In this document: piece after piece, positions 21,962-35,390 of the stretch
How positions within the stretch are numbered: the first letter of the stretch is position 1
How the letters are laid out: each line of letters opens with the position of its first letter
NCBI RefSeq assembly: GCF_051014685.1
Contig: NW_027478540.1
Location: 371,501 to 435,500 of the forward strand
Length of the DNA: 64,000 nt
Direction of reading: 5' to 3'
Source of the DNA: Ptiloglossa arizonensis
Taxonomy: Eukaryota > Arthropoda > Insecta > Hymenoptera > Colletidae
Notes under the pieces: generated by a model
Database searches by the model: none
Seen by the model: only the letters and a program-made list of their open reading frames with translations
Told to the model about the DNA's origin: nothing
Translations under genes and position numbers: made by a program

Positions 21962-24900
21962 CTTAACTCCAAACTCCCATATCTCGCGAACGGTTTGACG
22001 AACTCGAGGAATTCCTGTTGCATCTGAAAGTAGAAACTCGCCCGATTACAATGGTGTGTGTACTTTTCCCCAAGGCCATTTCAGTTATTGGTTTCGAGTA
22101 TCAGACTTGCGAAAATATTGATGATTTCTGAACCATTCCTTAACTTCAAACTCCCATATCTCGCGAACGGATTGACGAACTCGAGAAATTCCTGTTGCAT
22201 CTGAAACTAGAAACTCGCCCGATCACAACGGTATGTGTATTTTTGCCCTAGGCAATAGTAGTTATTGGTTTCGAGTATCAGACTTGCGAAAATTTTGATG
22301 GTTTCTCAACCATTCCTTAACTTCAAACTCCCACACCTCGCGAACGGATTGACGAACTGGAGAAATTCCTGTTGCATCTGAAAGTAGAAACTCGCCGGAT
22401 TACAACACTGTGTGTGCTTTTCCCCTAGTCCATTCCAGATATTCGTTTCTAGCATCAGAATTGCGAAAATTTTGATGGTTTCTCAACCATCTCTTAACTC
22501 CAAACTCCGATATTTCGCGAAAGGATTGACGAATCCGAAAAATTTCTGTTGCATCTGAAAGTAGAAACTCTCCCGATTACAAAGGTATGTGTTCTTTTCC
22601 CCTAGGCCATTCCAGTAATTCGTTTCTAGCATCAGAATTGCGAAAATTTTGATGGTTTCTCAACCGTCTCTTAACTCCAAACTGCCACATCTCGCGAACG
22701 GATTGACGAACTGATGTAATTCCTGTTGCATCTGAGAGTAGAAACCCGCCCGATTACAACCGTGTGTGTGCTTTTCCCCTAGTCCATTCCAGTTATTCGT
22801 TTCTAGCATCAGAATTGCGAAAATTTTGATGGTATCTCAACCATCTCTTAACTCCAAACTCCGATATTTCGCGAACGGATTGACGAATCCGAAAAATTTC
22901 TGTTGCATCTGAAAGTAGAAACTCTCCCGATTACAATGGTATGTGTTCTTTTCCCCTAGGCCATTCCAGTTATTCGTTTCTAGCATCAGAATTGCGAAAA
23001 TTTTGATGGATTCTCAACCGTCTCTTAACTCCAAACTCCCATATCTCGGGAACGGATTGACGAACAAGAGAAATTCCTGCTGCATCTGAAAGCAGAAAGT
23101 CGCCCGATTACAACGATATGTGTATTTTTCACCTAGGCCATTGTAGTTACTGGTTTCGAGTATCAGACATGCGAAAATTTTGATGGTTTCTCAATCATTC
23201 CTTAACTTCAATGTCCCATATCTCGTGAACGGATTGACGAACTCGAGAAATTCCTGTTGCATCTGAAAGTAGAAACTCGCCCGATTGCAACGGTATGTGT
23301 ACTTTTCCCCTGGGCCATTCCAGTCATTGGTTTCGAGTATCAGACTTGCGAATGTTTTGATGTTTTCTCAACCATTCCGTAACTTCAAACTCCCATATCT
23401 CGCGAACGGATTAACGAACTCGAGAAATTCCTGTTGCATCTGAAAGCAGAAACTCGCCCGATCACAACGGTATGTGTATTTTTGCCCTAGGCAATAGTAG
23501 TTATTGGTTTCTAGTATCCGACTTGCGAAAATTTTGATGGTTTCTCAACCACTCCTTAACTTCAAACTCCCATATCTCGCGAACGGATTGACGAACTCGA
23601 GAACTTCCGGTTGCATCTGGAAGTGGAAACTCGCCCGATTACAATGGTATGTGTGTTTTTCCACTAGGCCATTGTAGTTATTGGTTGCGAGTATCAGACT
23701 TACGAAAATTTTGATGGTTTCTCAATCATTCCTTAACTTCAAACTCCCATATCTAGCGAACGGATTGACGAACTCGAGAAATTCCTGCTGCATCTGAAAG
23801 TAGAAACTCGCTCGATTACAAAGGTGTGTGTACTTTTCCCCTAGGGCAATCCAGTTATAGATTTCGAGTATCAGACCAGGAAAAATTTTGATGGTTTCTC
23901 AAACATTCCGTAACTTCAAACTCCCATATCTCGCGAACGGAATGACGAACTCGAGAAATTTCTGTTGCATCTGAAAGTAGAAACTCGCCCGATTACAATA
24001 GTGTGTGTGCTTTTCCCCTAGGCCATTCCAGTTATTGGTTTCGACTATCAGACCAGCGAATATTTTGATGGTTTCTCTATCATTCCTTAACTTCAAACTT
24101 TATTACCTCGCGAACGGATTGACGAACTCGAGAAATTCCTGTTGCATCTGAAAGTAGAAACCCGCCCGATTGCAACGGTATGTGTATATTTGCCCTAGGC
24201 CATAGTAGTCATTGGTCTCGAATATCAGACTTGCGAAAATTTTGATGGTTTCTCAACCACTCCTTAACTTCAAACTCCGACATCTCGCGAACGGATTGAC
24301 GAACCCGAGATATTCCTGTTGCATCTGAAAGTAGAAACCCGCCCGATTACAATGGTGTGTGTGCTTTTCCCCTAGGCCATTCCAGTTATTGGTTTCGACT
24401 ATCAGACCAGCGAATATTTTGATGGTTTCTCAATCATTCCTTAACTTCAAACTGTATTACCTCGCGAACGGATTGACGAACTCGAGAAATTCCTGTTGCA
24501 TCTGAAAGTAGAAACCCGCCCGATTGCAACGGTATGTGTATATTTGCCCTAGGCCATAGTAGTCATTGGTCTCGAATATCAGACTTGCGAAAATTTTGAT
24601 GGTTTCTCAACCACTCCTTAACTTCAAACTCCGACATCTCGCGAACGGATTGACGAACCCGAGATATTCCTGTTGCATCTGAAAGTAGAAACCCGCCCGA
24701 TTACAATGGTGTGTGTACTTTTCCCCTGGGCCATTCCAGTCATTGGTTTCGAGTATCAGACTTGCGAAAATTTTGATGTTTTCTCAACCATTCCGTAACT
24801 TCACACTTCCATATCTCTCGAACAGATTGACGAACTCGAGAAATTCCTGTTCCATCTGAAAGCAGAAACTCGCCCGATTACAATGGTATGTCTGTTTTTC

Positions 24901-26677
24901 TCCTAGGCCTAAGTAGTCATTGGTCTCGAATATCAGACTTGCGAAAATTTTGATGGTTCCTCAACCACTCCTTAACTTCAAACTCCCATATCTCGCGAAC
25001 GGATTGACTAATTGGAGAAATTCCCGTTGCATCTGAAAGTAGAACCTCGCCCGATTACAATGGTATGTGTATTTTTGCCCTAGGCCATAGTAGTTATTGG
25101 TTTCGTGTATCAGACTTGCGAAAATTTTGATGGTTTCTCAACCATTCATTAACTTCAAACTTCCATATCTCGCGAACAGATTAACGAGCTCGAGAAATTC
25201 CTGCTGCATCTCAAAGCAGAAACTCTCCCGACTACAATGCTATGTGTATAATTGCCCTAGGGAATAGTAGTTATTGGTTTCGAGTATCAGACTTGCGAAA
25301 ATTTTGATAGTTTCTCAACCATTCCTTAAATTCAAACTCCCATATCTCGCGAACGGATTGGCGAACTCGAGAAGTTCCTGTGCATCTGAAAGCAGAAACT
25401 CGAACGATTACAGTGGTATGTGTGTTTTTCCCCATGGCCTAAGTAGTCATTGGACTCGAATATCAGACTTGCGAAAATTTTGATGGTTTCTCAACCACTC
25501 CTTAACTTCAAACTCCCATGTTTCGCGAACAGATTGACGAACTCGAGAAATTCCTGTTGCATCTGAAAGTAGGAACACGCCCGATTACAAAGGTATGTGT
25601 ATTTTTCCCCTAGGCCATTGTAGTTATTGGTTTCGCGTAACAGACTTGCTAATATTTTGATGGTTTCTCAAGCATTCCTTAACTTCAAACTCCCATATCT
25701 CGCGAACGGATTGACGAACTCGAGAAATTCCTGTTGCATCTGAAAGTAGAAACTCGCCCGATTACAAAGGTATGTGTATTTTTCCCCTAGGCCTTTGTAG
25801 TTATTGGTTTCGAGTATCAGACCAGCGAAAATTTTGATGGTTGCTCAACCATCTCTTAACTCCAAACTCTGATATTTCGCGAACGGATTGACGAATCCGA
25901 AAAATTTCTCTTGCATCTGAAAGTAGAAGCTCTCCCGATTACAACGGTATGTGTATTTTCCCCTAGGCCTTTGTAGTTATTGGTTTCGAGTATCAGACTT
26001 GCGAAAATTTGGATGGTTTCTCAACCATTCCTTAACTTCAAACTCCCATACCTCGCGAACGGATTGGCGAACTCGAGAGATTCCTGTTGCATCTGAAAGT
26101 ACAAACTCGCACGATTACAATGGTGTGTGTACTCTTCCCCTAGGCCATTCCAGTTATTGGTTTCGAGTATCAGACCAGCGAAAATTTTGATGGTTGCTCA
26201 ACCATTCCTTAAATTGAAACTCCCATATCTCGCGAACGGATTGACGAATTCGAGAAATTCCTATTGCATCTGAAAGTCGAAACTCGCCCGATTACAAAGG
26301 TATGTGTACTTTTCCCCTAGGCCATTCCAGTTATTGGTTTCGAGTATCAGACCAGCGAAAATTTTGAAGGTGGCTCAACCATCTCTTAACTCCAAACTCT
26401 GATATTTCGCGAACGGATTGACGAATCCGAAAAATTTCTCTTGCATCTGAAAGTAGAAGCTCTCCCGATTACAACGGTATGTGTATTTTTCCCCGAGGCC
26501 ATTGTAGTTATTTGTTTCGAGTATAAGACTTACGAAAATTTTGATGGTTTCTCAACCATTCCTTAAATTCAAACTCCCATATCTCGCGAACGGATTGACG
26601 AATTCGAGAAATTCCTATTGCATCTGAAAGTAGAAACTCGCCGATTACAAAGGTATGTGTATTTTTGGCCTAGGCCT
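21962..26677 (+). repeat. 30-monomer-spaced block, copy 2
   Basis: Second copy of the preceding block, with the same internal monomer variants, including the CGACTATCAGACCAGCG dimer duplication. DNA just before it (21,371-21,961) instead matches 27,383-27,972 and 31,451-32,040. The repeated module therefore recurs four times with different flanks and lengths. Confidence 0.88.
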
Positions 26678-27229
26678 TTGTAGTTATTGGTTTCGAGTGT
26701 CAGACTTGCGAAAATTTTGATGGTTTATCAACCATTCCATAACGTCAAACTCCCATACCTCGCGAACGGTTGGCGAACTCGAGAAATTCGTATTGCATCT
26801 GAAAGCAGAAACTCGCCCGATTACAACGGTGTGTGTATTTTTGCCCTAGGCCATAGTAGTTTTTTGTTTGGAGTATCAGACTTACGAAAACTTTGATGGT
26901 TTCTCAACCATTCCTTAAATTCAAACTCCCATATCTCGCGAACGGAATGACGAATTCGAGAAATTCCTATTGCATCTGAAAGTAGAAACTCGCCCGATTA
27001 CAAAGGTATGTGTATTTTTCCCCTAGGCCTTTGTAGTTATTGGTTTCGAGTATCAGACTTGCGAAAATTTTGATGGTTTCTCAACCATTCCTTAACTTCA
27101 AACTCCCATACCTCGCGAACGGTTGGCGAACTCGAGAAATTCCTATTGCATCTGAAAGTAGAAACTCGCCCGATTACAAAGGTATGTGTATTTTTCCCCT
27201 AGGCCTTTGTAGTTAGTGGTTTCGAGTAT

Positions 27230-30200
27230 CAGACTTGCGAAAATTTTGATGGTTTCTCAACCATTCCTTAAATTCAAACTCCCATATCTCGCGAACGGAT
27301 TGACGAATTCGAGAAATTCCTATTGCATCTGAAAGTAGAAACTCGCCCGATTACAAAGGTATGTGTATTTTTCCCCTAGGCCTTTGTAGTTATTGGTTTC
27401 GAGTATCAGACTTGCGAAAATTTTGATGGTTTCTCAACCATTCCTTAACGTCAAACTCCCATACCTCGCGAACGGTTGGCGAGCTCGAGAAATTCGTATT
27501 GCATCTGAAAGCAGAATCACGCCCGATTACAACGGTATGTGTATTTTTGCCGTAGGCCATACTAGTTATTTGTTTCGAGTATCAGACTTACGAAAATTTT
27601 GATGGTTTCTCAACCATTCCTTAACTTCAAACTCCCATACCTCGCGAACGGATTCGCGAACTCGAGAAATTCCTGTTGCATCTGAAAGTAGAAACTCGCA
27701 CGATTACAATGGTGTGTGTACTTTTCCCCTAGGCCATTCCAGTTATTGGTTTCGAGTATCAGACCAGCGAAAATTTTGATGGTCGCTCAACCATCTATTA
27801 ACTCCAATCTCCGATATTTCGCGAACGGATTGGCGAATCCGAAAAATTCCTGTTGCATCTGAAAGTAGAAACTGGCCCGATTGCAACGGTATGTTTTCTT
27901 TTCCTCTAGGCCATTACAGTTATTCGTTTCTAGCATCAGAATTGCGAAAATTTTGTTGGTTTCTCAACCGTCTCTTAACTCCAAACTCCCATATCTCGCG
28001 AACGGTTTGACGAACTCGAGGAATTCCTGTTGCATCTGAAAGTAGAAACTCGCCCGATTACAATGGTGTGTGTACTTTTCCCCAAGGCCATTTCAGTTAT
28101 TGGTTTCGAGTATCAGACTTGCGAAAATATTGATGGTTTCTGAACCATTCCTTAACTTCAAACTCCCATATCTCGCGAACGGATTGACGAACTGGAGAAA
28201 TTCCTGTTGCATCTGAAAGTAGAAACTCGCCGGATTACAACACTGTGTGTGCTTTTCCCCTAGTCCATTCCAGATATTCGTTTCTAGCATCAGAATTGCG
28301 AAAATTTTGATGGTTTCTCAACCATCTCTTAACTCCAAACTCCGATATTTCGCGAAAGGATTGACGAATCCGAAAAATTTCTGTTGCATCTGAAAGTAGA
28401 AACTCTCCCGATTACAAAGGTATGTGTTCTTTTCCCCTAGGCCATTCCAGTAATTCGTTTCTAGCATCAGAATTGCGAAAATTTTGATGGTTTCTCAACC
28501 GTCTCTTAACTCCAAACTCCCACATCTCGCGAACGGATTGACGAACTGATGTAATTCCTGTTGCATCTGAGAGTAGAAACCCGCCCGATTACAACCGTGT
28601 GTGTGCTTTTCCCCTAGTCCATTCCAGTTATTCGTTTCTAGCATCAGAATTGCGAAAATTTTGATGGTATCTCAACCATCTCTTAACTCCAAACTCCGAT
28701 ATTTCGCGAACGGATTGACGAATCCGAAAAATTTCTGTTGCATCTGAAAGTAGAAACTCTCCCGATTACAATGGTATGTGTTCTTTTCCCCTAGGCCATT
28801 CCAGTTATTCGTTTCTAGCATCAGAATTGCGAAAATTTTGATGGATTCTCAACCGTCTCTTAAATCCAAACTCCCATATCTCGGGAACGGATTGACGAAC
28901 AAGAGAAATTCCTGCTGCATCTGAAAGCAGAAAGTCGCCCGATTACAACGGTATGTGTATTTTTCACCTAGGCCATTGTAGTTACTGGTTTCGAGTATCA
29001 GACATGCGAAAATTTTGATGGTTTTTCAATCATTCCTTAACTTCAATCTCCCATATCTCGTGAACGGATTGACGAACTCGAGAAATTCCTGTTGCATCTG
29101 AAAGTAGAAACTCGCCCGATTGCAACGGTATGTGTACTTTTCCCCTGGGCCATTCCAGTCATTGGTTTCGAGTATCAGACTTGCGAAAGTTTTGATGTTT
29201 TCTCAACCATTCCGTAACTTCAAACTCCCATATCTCGCGAACGGATTTACGAACTCGAGAAATTCCTGTTGCATCTGAAAGCAGAAACTCGCCCGATCAC
29301 AACGGTATGTGTATTTTTGCCCTAGGCAATAGTAGTTATTGGTTTCTATTATCCGACTTGCGAAAATTTTGATGGTTTCTCAACCACTCCTTAACTTCAA
29401 ACTCCCATATCTCGCGAACGGATTGACGAACTCGAGAACTTCCGGTTGCATCTGGAAGTGGAAACTCGCCCGATTACAATGGTATGTGTGTTTTTCCCCT
29501 AGGCCATTGTAGTTATTGGTTGCGAGTATCAGACTTACGAAAATTTTGATGGTTTCTCAATCATTCCTTAACTTCAAACTCCCATATCTAGCGAACGGAT
29601 TGACGAACTCGAGAAATTCCTGCTGCATCTGAAAGTAGAAACTCGCTCGATTACAAAGGTGTGTGTACTTTTCCCCTAGGGCAATCCAGTTATAGATTTC
29701 GAGTATCAGACCAGGAAAAATTTTGATGGTTTCTCAAACATTCCGTAACTTCAAACTCCCATATCTCGCGAACGGAATGACGAACTCGAGAAATTTCTGT
29801 TGCATCTGAAAGTAGAAACTCGCCCGATTACAATAGTGTGTGTGCTTTTCCCCTAGGCCATTCCAGTTATTGGTTTCGACTATCAGACCAGCGAATATTT
29901 TGATGGTTTCTCAATCATTCCTTAACTTCAAACTGTATTACCTCGCGAACGGATTGACGAACTCGAGAAATTCCTGTTGCATCTGAAAGTAGAAACCCGC
30001 CCGATTGCAACGGTATGTGTATATTTGCCCTAGGCCATAGTAGCCATTGGTCTCGAATATCAGACTTGCGAAAATTTTGATGGTTTCTCAACCACTCCTT
30101 AACTTCAAACTCCGACATCTCGCGAACGGATTGACGAACTCGAGAAATTCCTGTTCCATCTGAAAGCAGAAACTCGCCCGATTACAATGGTATGTCTGTT

Positions 30201-31297
30201 TTTCTCCTAGGCCTAAGTAGTCATTGGTCTCGAATATCAGACTTGCGAAAATTTTGATGGTTCCTCAACCACTCCTTAACTTCAAACTCCCATATCTAGC
30301 GAACGGATTGACTAATTGGAGAAATTCCCGTTGCATCTGAAAGTAGAACCTCGCCCGATTACAATGGTATGTGTATTTTTGCCCTAGGCCATAGTAGTTA
30401 TTGGTTTCGTGTATCAGACTTGCTAATATTTTGATGGTTTCTCAAGCATTCCTTAACTTCAAACTCCCATATCTCGCGAACGGATTGACGAACTCGAGAA
30501 GTTCCTGTTGCATCTGAAAGTAGAAACTCGCCCGATTACAATGGTGTGTGTACTTTTCCCCTAGGCCATTCCAGTTATTGGTTTCGAGTATCAGACTTGC
30601 GAATATTTTGATGGTTTCTCAAGCATTCCTTAAGTTCAAACTCCCATATCTCGCGAACGGATTGACGAACTCGAGGAATTCCTGTTGCATCTGAAAGTAG
30701 AAACACGCCCGATTACAAAGGTATGTGTATTTTTCCCCTAGGCCATTGTAGTTATTGGTTTCGCGTATCAAACTTGCTAATATTTTGATGGTTTCTCAAG
30801 CATTCCTTAACATCAAACCCCATATCTCGCGAACGGATTGACGAACTCGAGAAATTCCTGTTGCATCTGAAACAGAAACTCGTCCGATTACAATGGTATG
30901 TGTATTTTTGCCCTAGGCCTTTGTAGTTATTTGTTTCCAGTATCAGACTTGCGAAAATTTTGTTGGTTTCTCAACCATTCCTTATGTTCAAACTCCCATA
31001 TCTCGCGAACGGATTGACGAACTCGAGGAATTCCTGTTGCATCTGAAAGTGGAAACTCGCCCGATTACAATGGTGTGTGTATTTTTCCCCTAGGCCATTG
31101 TAGTTATTGGTTTCGCGTATCAGACTTGCTAATATTTTGATGGTTTCTCAAGCATTCCTTAACTTCAAACTCCCATATCTCGCGAACGGATTGACGAACT
31201 CGAGAAATTCCTGTTGCATCTGAAAGTAGAAACACGCCCGATTACAAAGGAATGTGTATTTTTCCCCTAGGCCATTGTAGTTATTGGTTTCGCGTAT
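27230..31297 (+). repeat. 4,068-bp higher-order unit (23 monomers), copy 1
   Basis: Directly adjacent to a second copy at 31,298-35,390, with a constant offset of 4,068 bp (23 monomers minus 3 bp). For example, GAAATTCCTATTGC at 27,313 equals 31,381. Relative to the block at 22.0-26.7 kb it lacks one monomer near 28,180 and about two more near 29,900. It also has its own segments with TTGCTAATATTTTGATGG. The boundary is approximate, placed where the 4,068-bp match begins. Confidence 0.88.
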
Positions 31298-34200
31298 CAG
31301 ACTTGCGAAAATTTTGATGGTTTCTCAACCATTCCTTAAATTCAAACTCCCATATCTCGCGAACGGATTGACGAATTCGAGAAATTCCTATTGCATCTGA
31401 AAGTAGAAACTCGCCCGATTACAAAGGTATGTGTATTTTTCCCCTAGGCCTTTGTAGTTATTGGTTTCGAGTATCAGACTTGCGAAAATTTTGATGGTTT
31501 CTCAACCATTCCTTAACGTCAAACTCCCATACCTCGCGAACGGTTGGCGAGCTCGAGAAATTCGTATTGCATCTGAAAGCAGAATCACGCCCGATTACAA
31601 CGGTATGTGTATTTTTGCCGTAGGCCATACTAGTTATTTGTTTCGAGTATCAGACTTACGAAAATTTTGATGGTTTCTCAACCATTCCTTAACTTCAAAC
31701 TCCCATACCTCGCGAACGGATTCGCGAACTCGAGAAATTCCTGTTGCATCTGAAAGTAGAAACTCGCACGATTACAATGGTGTGTGTACTTTTCCCCTAG
31801 GCCATTCCAGTTATTGGTTTCGAGTATCAGACCAGCGAAAATTTTGATGGTCGCTCAACCATCTATTAACTCCAATCTCCGATATTTCGCGAACGGATTG
31901 GCGAATCCGAAAAATTCCTGTTGCATCTGAAAGTAGAAACTGGCCCGATTGCAACGGTATGTTTTCTTTTCCTCTAGGCCATTACAGTTATTCGTTTCTA
32001 GCATCAGAATTGCGAAAATTTTGTTGGTTTCTCAACCGTCTCTTAACTCCAAACTCCCATATCTCGCGAACGGTTTGACGAACTCGAGGAATTCCTGTTG
32101 CATCTGAAAGTAGAAACTCGCCCGATTACAATGGTGTGTGTACTTTTCCCCAAGGCCATTTCAGTTATTGGTTTCGAGTATCAGACTTGCGAAAATATTG
32201 ATGGTTTCTGAACCATTCCTTAACTTCAAACTCCCATATCTCGCGAACGGATTGACGAACTGGAGAAATTCCTGTTGCATCTGAAAGTAGAAACTCGCCG
32301 GATTACAACACTGTGTGTGCTTTTCCCCTAGTCCATTCCAGATATTCGTTTCTAGCATCAGAATTGCGAAAATTTTGATGGTTTCTCAACCATCTCTTAA
32401 CTCCAAACTCCGATATTTCGCGAAAGGATTGACGAATCCGAAAAATTTCTGTTGCATCTGAAAGTAGAAACTCTCCCGATTACAAAGGTATGTGTTCTTT
32501 TCCCCTAGGCCATTCCAGTAATTCGTTTCTAGCATCAGAATTGCGAAAATTTTGATGGTTTCTCAACCGTCTCTTAACTCCAAACACCCACATCTCGCGA
32601 ACGGATTGACGAACTGATGTAATTCCTGTTGCATCTGAGAGTAGAAACCCGCCCGATTACAACCGTGTGTGTGCTTTTCCCCTAGTCCATTCCAGTTATT
32701 CGTTTCTAGCATCAGAACTGCGAAAATTTTGATGGTATCTCAACCATCTCTTAACTCCAAACTCCGATATTTCGCGAACGGATTGACGAATCCGAAAAAT
32801 TTCTGTTGCATCTGAAAGTAGAAACTCTCCCGATTACAATGGTATGTGTTCTTTTCCCCTAGGCCATTCCAGTTATTCGTTTCTAGCATCAGAATTGCGA
32901 AAATTTTGATGGATTCTCAACCGTCTCTTAAATCCAAACTCCCATATCTCGGGAACGGATTGACGAACAAGAGAAATTCCTGCTGCATCTGAAAGCAGAA
33001 AGTCGCCCGATTACAACGGTATGTGTATTTTTCACCTAGGCCATTGTAGTTACTGGTTTCGAGTATGAGACATGCGAAAATTTTGATGGTTTTTCAATCA
33101 TTCCTTAACTTCAATCTCCCATATCTCGTGAACGGATTGACGAACTCGAGAAATTCCTGTTGCATCTGAAAGTAGAAACTCGCCCGATTGCAACGGTATG
33201 TGTACTTTTCCCCTGGGCCATTCCAGTCATTGGTTTCGAGTATCAGACTTGCGAAAGTTTTGATGTTTTCTCAACCATTCCGTAACTTCAAACTCCCATA
33301 TCTCGCGAACGGATTTACGAACTCGAGAAATTCCTGTTGCATCTGAAAGCAGAAACTCGCCCGATCACAACGGTATGTGTATTTTTGCCCTAGGCAATAG
33401 TAGTTATTGGTTTCTATTATCCGACTTGCGAAAATTTTGATGGTTTCTCAACCACTCCTTAACTTCAAACTCCCATATCTCGCGAACGGATTGACGAACT
33501 CGAGAACTTCCGGTTGCATCTGGAAGTGGAAACTCGCCCGATTACAATGGTATGTGTGTTTTTCCCCTAGGCCATTGTAGTTATTGGTTGCGAGTATCAG
33601 ACTTACGAAAATTTTGATGGTTTCTCAATCATTCCTTAACTTCAAACTCCCATATCTAGCGAACGGATTGACGAACTCGAGAAATTCCTGCTGCATCTGA
33701 AAGTAGAAACTCGCTCGATTACAAAGGTGTGTGTACTTTTCCCCTAGGGCAATCCAGTTATAGATTTCGAGTATCAGACCAGGAAAAATTTTGATGGTTT
33801 CTCAAACATTCCGTAACTTCAAACTCCCATATCTCGCGAACGGAATGACGAACTCGAGAAATTTCTGTTGCATCTGAAAGTAGAAACTCGCCCGATTACA
33901 ATAGTGTGTGTGCTTTTCCCCTAGGCCATTCCAGTTATTGGTTTCGACTATCAGACCAGCGAATATTTTGATGGTTTCTCAATCATTCCTTAACTTCAAA
34001 CTGTATTACCTCGCGAACGGATTGACGAACTCGAGAAATTCCTGTTGCATCTGAAAGTAGAAACCCGCCCGATTGCAACGGTATGTGTATATTTGTCCTA
34101 GGCCATAGTAGCCATTGGTCTCGAATATCAGACTTGCGAAAATTTTGATGGTTTCTCAACCACTCCTTAACTTCAAACTCCGACATCTCGCGAACGGATT

Positions 34201-35390
34201 GACGAACTCGAGAAATTCCTGTTCCATCTGAAAGCAGAAACTCGCCCGATTACAATGGTATGTCTGTTTTTCTCCTAGGCCTAAGTAGTCATTGGTCTCG
34301 AATATCAGACTTGCGAAAATTTTGATGGTTCCTCAACCACTCCTTAACTTCAAACTCCCATATCTAGCGAACGGATTGACTAATTGGAGAAATTCCCGTT
34401 GCATCTGAAAGTAGAACCTCGCCCGATTACAATGGTATGTGTATTTTTGCCCTAGGCCATAGTAGTTATTGGTTTCGTGTATCAGACTTGCTAATATTTT
34501 GATGGTTTCTCAAGCATTCCTTAACTTCAAACTCCCATATCTCGCGAACGGATTGACGAACTCGAGAAGTTCCTGTTGCATCTGAAAGTAGAAACTCGCC
34601 CGATTACAATGGTGTGTGTACTTTTCCCCTAGGCCATTCCAGTTATTGGTTTCGAGTATCAGACTTGCGAATATTTTGATGGTTTCTCAAGCATTCCTTA
34701 AGTTCAAACTCCCATATCTCGCGAACGGATTGACGAACTCGAGGAATTCCTGTTGCATCTGAAAGTAGAAACACGCCCGATTACAAAGGTATGTGTATTT
34801 TTCCCCTAGGCCATTGTAGTTATTGGTTTCGCGTATCAAACTTGCTAATATTTTGATGGTTTCTCAAGCATTCCTTAACATCAAACCCCATATCTCGCGA
34901 ACGGATTGACGAACTCGAGAAATTCCTGTTGCATCTGAAACAGAAACTCGTCCGATTACAATGGTATGTGTATTTTTGCCCTAGGCCTTTGTAGTTATTT
35001 GTTTCCAGTATCAGACTTGCGAAAATTTTGTTGGTTTCTCAACCATTCCTTATGTTCAAACTCCCATATCTCGCGAACGGATTGACGAACTCGAGGAATT
35101 CCTGTTGCATCTGAAAGTGGAAACTCGCCCGATTACAATGGTGTGTGTATTTTTCCCCTAGGCCATTGTAGTTATTGGTTTCGCGTATCAGACTTGCTAA
35201 TATTTTGATGGTTTCTCAAGCATTCCTTAACTTCAAACTCCCATATCTCGCGAACGGATTGACGAACTCGAGAAATTCCTGTTGCATCTGAAAGTAGAAA
35301 CACGCCCGATTACAAAGGAATGTGTATTTTTCCCGTAGGCCATTGTAGTTATTGGTTTCGCGTATCAGACTTGCGAAAATTTTGATGGTT
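31298..35390 (+). repeat. 4,068-bp higher-order unit (23 monomers), copy 2
   Basis: Second tandem copy. I noticed about five substitutions from copy 1, including AACACCC for AACTCCC near 32,584, GAACTGCG for GAATTGCG near 32,718, TATGAGAC for TATCAGAC near 33,064, TTGTCCTAG for TTGCCCTAG near 34,095, and CCCGTAGG for CCCCTAGG near 35,334. After about 35,390 the sequence leaves the unit (TTCTCAAGCATT instead of TTCTCAACCATT). Confidence 0.88.
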
